Assembly: GCF_006874645.1 (NCBI RefSeq)
Contig: NZ_CP030082.1
Span: 1,302,001-1,366,000, forward strand
Reading direction: 5' to 3'
Origin: Bdellovibrio sp. ZAP7
Lineage (GTDB): Bacteria; Bdellovibrionota; Bdellovibrionia; Bdellovibrionales; Bdellovibrionaceae
DNA: 64,000 nt
Made by a program: the position numbers and the translations under genes. The notes beneath the pieces were generated by a model. That model worked only from the letters and a program-made list of their open reading frames with translations. It made no database searches and was not told the origin of the DNA. Positions 59,281 through 64,000 of this stretch are shown here, in pieces; within the stretch, counting starts at the first letter, position 1; each line of letters begins with the position of its first letter.

Positions 59281-61515
59281 TTACAGCGCCCCACGTTTAC
59301 GCAAACGGAAGTTTGCATCAAACGCTGGCGATTTAATCATATTTAAAATTGTACCTGGTTGATCACCGCTTGAACTCGCCTTGGCTGGATCGACTAATTG
59401 CGAGAAGCTCGTGTTCATCGAGCAGTTATCCGCCGCCGTGATTGCACGACCCAACGTATAAGTACCCCATTGTTTCACCATACAAGCCGGTCCCCGGGAA
59501 GAGTTGGCGATTGCTGATGACATCTCTGCCAAGCCATTGACCTCGGGATCACTGCCGGAATCGATATTTGGTTTTACTTTGGCATTCACGGGGTGGTTGG
59601 CCAGGATGTTCCCGTTCGCATCGAAAATACTTTCAACCGTACGGTACTTACCAAAGGCGTTGTAATTTTCCATCACAAAGCCCATCGGATTGATCAGGGA
59701 GTGACAGGCCTGACAGCGCACTGGAGAAGTACGGGTTTCAATTTGCTGACGCTGAGATTGTTTTGGATCTGGAACTGGCGGAGCAAAAAGATCTTTTTCA
59801 TCCGGTGCAATTGTGGGAAGTGGAATAGAGTCGCAAAGAATATTTCTGCGAATCACCAGACCACGGTGCACAAGGCTCGTGTTATCAGTCGGGCTGAACA
59901 TAAAGCCCACACGACTCATCAGGCCTGGGCGTTCACCAGCAGGCAGGGCTGCACCTTTTGCGGCACCATAAATCAGAGTCAATGCCTGACCTTGAGTGAA
60001 GCTCATAGGTGAAGTCATCATGTCGCGGTAAGTGCCGGCAACAGAGTAAGTGAAGTAATTCGTGAAGTCCTTCATCTCTTGCATACCTTCAGGTTGAATC
60101 GAAGCACGCGGCACATTTCCTAAGAACCAAGCCGAGTGATTTGAAGAAGGCATGCGGTTGATACCAAGCCATTGATTATAGAACTCTGCCACGTGCTCTT
60201 TGGATTCAGCTGTTGCAAAGACACGGTTGACAGCGGTTTTATAACCTTCGACCGTTGACAAGTTTCCGCTGACAGCATCATTCATCAAAGCCGTATCCGG
60301 GCCGCGGCCCGTTGCCAGAAAGGCGATACGGGAAGCAAGTTCGTAATCTGTGATCTTAACTAAGTCTTCACGACCATTCACCGGCGTACCGTTGAGCTCC
60401 ATTTTGTAAATGAAGTTCGGCGATTGAAGCATGGCCATGATCGCAACCGTTAAACCATCATTTAGATTGCCACCATATTCAGAGTTATAAAGATCTTTAT
60501 AAACTTGTTGCTCTGCTGTTGTCATCGGACGGCGGAAGGCCAAGCGACCAAAGCCGTTAAAGAACGAAGTCCAGCAAGTCTCTGTCATACCGCTGTTGGT
60601 ATTACAGTTATTCATTGCTGCCGCTCTCCACGTCGAGCTTGTCGCGAACAAGGCCGCAACTTTTTTAGCTAAGGTCAGATAGGCCTCAACGTGGGCCGCT
60701 GAAACCGTCATATCAGTCGAGTCAAAAACGCCCGTTACTACGTCAGCAGGCAAGTTATCGATATCAGTTTGCAGGGAATCAATGTTCGCTCTGCCATAGG
60801 AAAGGACTTTTAATGAAAGTAGATATTCACGACGAGACAGACGGCGGAAGTCTCTGACACCAGGATCTTCACCCGGTTGGCAAGAGAACGTATTTGCCGG
60901 TACCACGGGAGCCGTCGGAGAAGGCGACACCGTGGGTGATGGAGACACCGTTGGCGATACTGTCGGAGACGGGGACACTGTCGCTGTCGCCGTTGGTGAC
61001 GGAGAAGGCGATACAGTAGGAGAAACCGTTGGCGAAGGAGACGCCGTCGCAGTGGCGGTCGGAGACGGCGATGCGGAAGGCGATGGTGTCGGCGTCACTG
61101 TGCCTGGTGAACCAGGGTTCAGTGCCAATGCAATCAGTTGCAATTGTGTTTCAGATAATGAAGAGAACGCAAACATCTGCGGCACATTAGTGATCGCAGT
61201 TTTAATATCAATCAATGACTTACCGGATTTGGTGGAGTTTTCAAAAACTCCGTGGCAGCCCGCACAGTTCTGGTTATAGAGGTCGCGACCTTGCGCAAAC
61301 TCTGTGGACTCATTGATGTACTCTGGTTCGTTAGTCCCAGCGACACTTTGCAGATTGCTAATGACGGTAAAACCCTCTCCACAGTTTTGAAACGACAGAA
61401 TCGTTACCGTGGAAGCGGCTAGAAGCAGATAAGGCTTTACCCCAATTCGCAGTGCTTTTGCGAAGATTGCCTTTTTCAAATCATCCCCCAATAAACATAA
61501 ATCAAGTGACTCCAT
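59281..61515 (-). CDS. DUF1592/DUF1588/DUF1595-type exported haem protein
   Basis: Up to 744 residues. A TTG at 61479 behind GGGGGA may be the true start because no ribosome site precedes the ATG at 61515. The leader ends in ILSFQNCGEGF, probably a lipid-modified Cys. First CxxCH (NCAGCH) lies near residue 84. Then a Pro/Ser/Thr linker, then the DUF1587/1595/1592/1588 series (FRRLSRREYLLSLKVL, LAFRRPMTTAEQQVYKDL, YELASRIAFLATGRGP, GLMSRVGFMFSP). A second CxxCH (RCQACHSLINPMGFVMENYNAFG) and DUF1585 (FAREA-like LGRAITAADNCSM) end it. The set is typical of planctomycete-type cytochromes; function unknown. Confidence 0.85.
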   Translation of the reverse strand: MESLDLCLLGDDLKKAIFAKALRIGVKPYLLLAASTVTILSFQNCGEGFTVISNLQSVAGTNEPEYINESTEFAQGRDLYNQNCAGCHGVFENSTKSGKSLIDIKTAITNVPQMFAFSSLSETQLQLIALALNPGSPGTVTPTPSPSASPSPTATATASPSPTVSPTVSPSPSPTATATVSPSPTVSPTVSPSPTVSPSPTAPVVPANTFSCQPGEDPGVRDFRRLSRREYLLSLKVLSYGRANIDSLQTDIDNLPADVVTGVFDSTDMTVSAAHVEAYLTLAKKVAALFATSSTWRAAAMNNCNTNSGMTETCWTSFFNGFGRLAFRRPMTTAEQQVYKDLYNSEYGGNLNDGLTVAIMAMLQSPNFIYKMELNGTPVNGREDLVKITDYELASRIAFLATGRGPDTALMNDAVSGNLSTVEGYKTAVNRVFATAESKEHVAEFYNQWLGINRMPSSNHSAWFLGNVPRASIQPEGMQEMKDFTNYFTYSVAGTYRDMMTSPMSFTQGQALTLIYGAAKGAALPAGERPGLMSRVGFMFSPTDNTSLVHRGLVIRRNILCDSIPLPTIAPDEKDLFAPPVPDPKQSQRQQIETRTSPVRCQACHSLINPMGFVMENYNAFGKYRTVESIFDANGNILANHPVNAKVKPNIDSGSDPEVNGLAEMSSAIANSSRGPACMVKQWGTYTLGRAITAADNCSMNTSFSQLVDPAKASSSGDQPGTILNMIKSPAFDANFRLRKRGAL
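60905..61105 (-). repeat. Low-complexity PSPT linker repeat
   Basis: Imperfect 6- and 12-bp periodicity (GGAGAC/GGCGAT units on the plus strand) encodes alternating TPSPSASPSPTATAT-like sequence between the first haem domain and the DUF1587 region. A flexible spacer prone to slippage. Confidence 0.8.
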
Positions 61516-61996
61516 TTTACTGAAGGAGACAGGAACATTAACTAATTCTTTGTCATTCGACTCAATTCAAGTCGAACTCTAGACGAAGGGTTCTGGTGTT
61601 TCCTGGAATTCACTTCGAAACGTTCGTGGAATCTACAGGAAATTAAGGAATCATTTCTCCTCGGAAATATGAAACACTCAAAATTTTTCACGAGTTAAAA
61701 ATGAATTAACAAATGTGCATAAGAATAATTTGAAAATCGAGCTCTAGCCGAGGTTCTTGCAATGAACTCTGTTGTGCGCCGTTGCATGAATGTTGAGTGC
61801 TCCAGGAGATTACGTACGTGTCTAACTCAGACGTTTGGGACTTGTTTCTCCTCTGAAATTGAACCAAATTTGCGGTAAAGTTGAATGTGTTTTAGAGTCG
61901 TGCGTTATTTTTCACGGAAGTTCCCCAAACGGTGAATGGTTCTTGGTGTTACAAAGTTGTAAAATCGTGGCTCCAATGGGATACAACTGAGTCACT
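61516..61996. other. 481-bp intergenic region with an internal degenerate duplication
   Basis: No gene is supported here. Two diverged copies of a pair of motifs are present. CGA-CTCTAG-CGA-GGTTCT occurs at about 61573-61594 and 61737-61756. TTTCTCCTC-GAAAT-GAA occurs at 61654-61673 and 61844-61862. A partial third GGTTCTTGGTGTT is near 61938. The region must hold the promoters of the DUF1592-type gene and of the TIGR02147 regulator. Confidence 0.5.
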
Positions 61997-62788
61997 ATGA
62001 CAGGCACGTACCGAAGTATTCTCATTGAAGAAATGCGCAAGCGACAAAGAAAAAATCCCGCGTATTCCATGCGAGCATTCGCACGCGACATAGGTGTTTC
62101 AGCATCGCGCTTAAGTGAGTTGTTGAATTCCAAAGTAGGACTTTCAGATTCCAGGGCAACTATCGTAGCGGACCGTCTGCAATTGAAGGGTAAGGAAAAA
62201 GCATTCTTTATCGATTTGGTTCAGGCGGAACATGCTCGCAGCAAGCTTGCTAAAAAAGCAGCGAGCGAACGCGTGAAGGCTTACCTTCTGGATGCCAAGA
62301 AAATTTCTGACGACGATTTCCATTTAATTTCTGACTGGCAAAACCTTGCCGTTTTGGAACTGGTTGATATTCCAGGCACACCTCACAGCTTTTCCGCGAT
62401 CGCGAAAAAATTGGGAATCAGTGTCGCTGAGGCCGAAGCAACCGTAGCTCGCCTGATGAAAGTTGGATTGCTGAAAGAAGAAGGAGGCCGCTGGGTGGTT
62501 TCCGATTCTGATTCTACGACGACAGCCGACGTACCATCGATTGCCATTCAAAATTATCACCGTCAGATGTTAGAACGTGCGAGTCGTTCACTGAGCGTCG
62601 ATCCCGTGGAATCTCGGGACCTGTCCTCGGTGGTGTTCAGTCTTGATTCCACCCAATTGGCTTATGCCAAAGAGCGTATTCGTGAGTTTCGTCGCGTGCT
62701 ATCACAAGAACTGGCAGGGATGCCCAGTAAAGATAAGGTTTATAGTTTAGCTATTCAATTGTTTGAGCTTAAGGGGGATGAAGCATGA
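61997..62788 (+). CDS. TIGR02147/DUF4423-type transcriptional regulator
   Basis: 263 residues. The N-terminal segment YRSILIEEMRKRQRKNPAYSMRAFARDIGVSASRLSELLNSK is the TIGR02147 HTH. The wHTH/DUF4423 part runs SFSAIAKKLGISVAEAEATVARLMKVGLLKEEGGRW, with IQNYHRQMLERASRSL later. The family is strongly expanded in Bdellovibrio and relatives. Its stop overlaps the start of the next gene (ATGA), a coupling often seen for regulator plus exported target in this family. Confidence 0.88.
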   Translation: MTGTYRSILIEEMRKRQRKNPAYSMRAFARDIGVSASRLSELLNSKVGLSDSRATIVADRLQLKGKEKAFFIDLVQAEHARSKLAKKAASERVKAYLLDAKKISDDDFHLISDWQNLAVLELVDIPGTPHSFSAIAKKLGISVAEAEATVARLMKVGLLKEEGGRWVVSDSDSTTTADVPSIAIQNYHRQMLERASRSLSVDPVESRDLSSVVFSLDSTQLAYAKERIREFRRVLSQELAGMPSKDKVYSLAIQLFELKGDEA

Positions 62789-63858
62789 GGCACATGATTG
62801 GCGTTTTAGTTTTATTTCTTGGTTTGAATGCGTTCGCCGTGCGCGAAGTGCAAAACGGCGGCGGTGGAGTCAATACCAATGGTCAACTGGAAACGTTTTT
62901 TTCGGCCAATTTTCGTTTAGAGGACCAACCAGAAGATGCGCAGAAAATTCCGGGCTTGGCACGGTTGATCGCTGAGATCGATGCGTTACCAATTAAAGCG
63001 TACGCCAAAGGCCGCCTCCTTGAAGTGGTTTTTCCAACTGCCGATCGCAACTATTATCGCATCAAAGGCGGGGAGTTCGACCCAATCACTCGCCGCAGAG
63101 TAGCGGCAGAATATGCAAGAATTTTAGGGGTTCCTGCAGATAAGGTTGTCTTCTTTGCGGCCAGCTCTCCTCAAAGTAAAACAACTGTCTTGATGAATGA
63201 GTTTTACAAACTGAAGGAAGTTGAGCAGGCGGTGATTCTGTTGCACGAAGGGCTTTGGATTTACAATGCCACTTTGGAATATACAGATGTCCTATCTCTT
63301 GAGCAGGATGCGCAGGCTTACTTTCAGGACCACTCTAACACCAAGGCTCTTTTAAGCATGATCACAAAGCTCAGTGACGTATTTTCGGATCGCTCATTGC
63401 CTTTGAGTGCGACAATGGCACTTGACTATAAAGCGGGAATTTTCCCGGTAGCATCCTCAAACCCGAATACCGTAAGATTGGTTGATTTAGTCGGCCCTGG
63501 ATATTTGGACTGCATGTTTTTGCATGATTTTTCGAACCATAAGAGTCGCATCGCTGAAATTGATTACGTTCGAAACTGCAATCAAATCATCCAGTACTAC
63601 AGCGTGATGCAGGCAAGTAAATATCCTCAGGCCACATATTTTCAGGCCCTCACGTTGTACCTAAGTCGCTTTGGTACCATTGATGTTTTGGATACTTACC
63701 GTGACACCACTCACTTGAGTGGAAGCCTCGCCAAAATGAATTACGAAAGCTTCCGTGATAGTATTTACGTCGATATCCAACAGCCTATGGGCGGTACGAA
63801 GTTGGATTTGAAAATCTATAATGGTGAAAATGAGCAGATTGGTCGCCTGCGATTTTAG
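62785..63858 (+). CDS. Exported hypothetical protein coupled to TIGR02147 regulator
   Basis: 357 residues. Signal peptide ends near NAFAVR. The mature start REVQNGGGGVNTNGQLETFF is a phrase frequent in Bdellovibrionota exported proteins (AREVGNGGG-like). The rest is mixed alpha/beta with an LLHEGLW motif and no recognised domain. GGGGGATGAAGC provides the ribosome site inside the regulator gene. Function unknown. Confidence 0.65.
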   Translation: MRHMIGVLVLFLGLNAFAVREVQNGGGGVNTNGQLETFFSANFRLEDQPEDAQKIPGLARLIAEIDALPIKAYAKGRLLEVVFPTADRNYYRIKGGEFDPITRRRVAAEYARILGVPADKVVFFAASSPQSKTTVLMNEFYKLKEVEQAVILLHEGLWIYNATLEYTDVLSLEQDAQAYFQDHSNTKALLSMITKLSDVFSDRSLPLSATMALDYKAGIFPVASSNPNTVRLVDLVGPGYLDCMFLHDFSNHKSRIAEIDYVRNCNQIIQYYSVMQASKYPQATYFQALTLYLSRFGTIDVLDTYRDTTHLSGSLAKMNYESFRDSIYVDIQQPMGGTKLDLKIYNGENEQIGRLRF

Positions 63859-63861
63859 TGT

Positions 63862-64000
63862 CTATTTCTGAGCCAGCTTCTCGCGCACCAAAGGAACCAC
63901 TTTGGTGCCATAGAGCTCAATACACTTCATTAGATTTTCATGGGGAAGTGTTCCTAAGCTGTATTTCAAATCAAATCTTGAAACTCCCAGGTGCTTCACA
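63862..64000 (-). CDS. LLM-class flavin-dependent oxidoreductase (C-terminal fragment at window edge)
   Basis: The minus strand is open from the right edge to TAG at 63862. It encodes the last 45 residues (HLGVSRFDLKYSLGTLPHEN ... ELYGTKVVPLVREKLAQK). This matches the conserved end of luciferase-like monooxygenases (FDLKYSLG.LPHE...S.ELFG.KV.P.VR). The rest lies beyond the window. Convergent with the preceding exported protein gene, 3 bp apart. Confidence 0.7.
   Translation of the reverse strand, partial: VKHLGVSRFDLKYSLGTLPHENLMKCIELYGTKVVPLVREKLAQK

Overview
This 64 kb window reads as chromosome of a Bdellovibrio-like predatory bacterium (Bdellovibrionota). The reasons are moderate GC, a dense load of signal-peptide and lipoprotein genes of no recognised function, many secreted hydrolases (M23, C1A, M16, M48, endonuclease I, OMPLA phospholipase), a tail-fibre-like surface protein, TIGR02147/DUF4423 regulators and sigma-28 (FliA) type promoters. 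The assignment rests on gene content and protein style, not on a marker gene. No insertion sequence, prophage, CRISPR array or rRNA was seen. There is one tRNA.

Region 1 (1-12.8 kb) is a nitrogen-oxide/low-oxygen island. It holds a quinol nitric oxide reductase (norB), a copper nitrite reductase fused to cytochrome c (nirK), a NirV-like protein, a Sco copper chaperone, a DUF2249 protein, a hemerythrin-like protein, two Crp/Fnr regulators, NnrS, and the oxygen-sensitive ribonucleotide reductase pair nrdD-nrdG. Six TGAT-N4-ATCA palindromes lie in front of norB, nirK, the DUF2249 gene, crp/nnrS (two) and nrdG. Together they look like one regulon for nitrite-to-N2O respiration plus anaerobic deoxynucleotide synthesis.

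Region 2 (12.8-20.7 kb) has a secreted M23 peptidase, a papain-like protease, an acetyltransferase, a secreted protein with a nucleotidyltransferase-like motif, DUF1428, small proteins, tRNA-Met(CAT) and two lipoproteins. Region 3 (20.7-23.7 kb) is an AT-richer accessory pair: a DUF6119/TIGR04141 protein and a DUF2235 alpha/beta hydrolase on opposite strands. Region 4 (23.7-46.2 kb) has the NfeD/SPFH membrane pair, lipoproteins with NHL-like or FG-GAP-like repeats, an MFS exporter, a convergent histidine kinase/response regulator pair, an M16 protease behind a consensus sigma-28 promoter, endonuclease I, a methyltransferase, a YjgN-M48 pair and a YcaQ-like protein.

Region 5 (46.2-64 kb) is rich in surface and low-complexity proteins: an Arg/Gly/Tyr-rich disordered protein, a coiled-coil secreted protein next to a protein with about 21 PKPPAPA heptads, a GST, a DAACS transporter, a fibre-like adhesin coupled to a LamG protein, a beta-barrel protein, an XRE regulator coupled to an overlooked 34-residue protein, OMPLA, a DUF1552/DUF1592-type cytochrome pair, and a TIGR02147 regulator coupled to a secreted protein. 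The window cuts rsgA at the left edge and a luciferase-like monooxygenase gene at the right edge.
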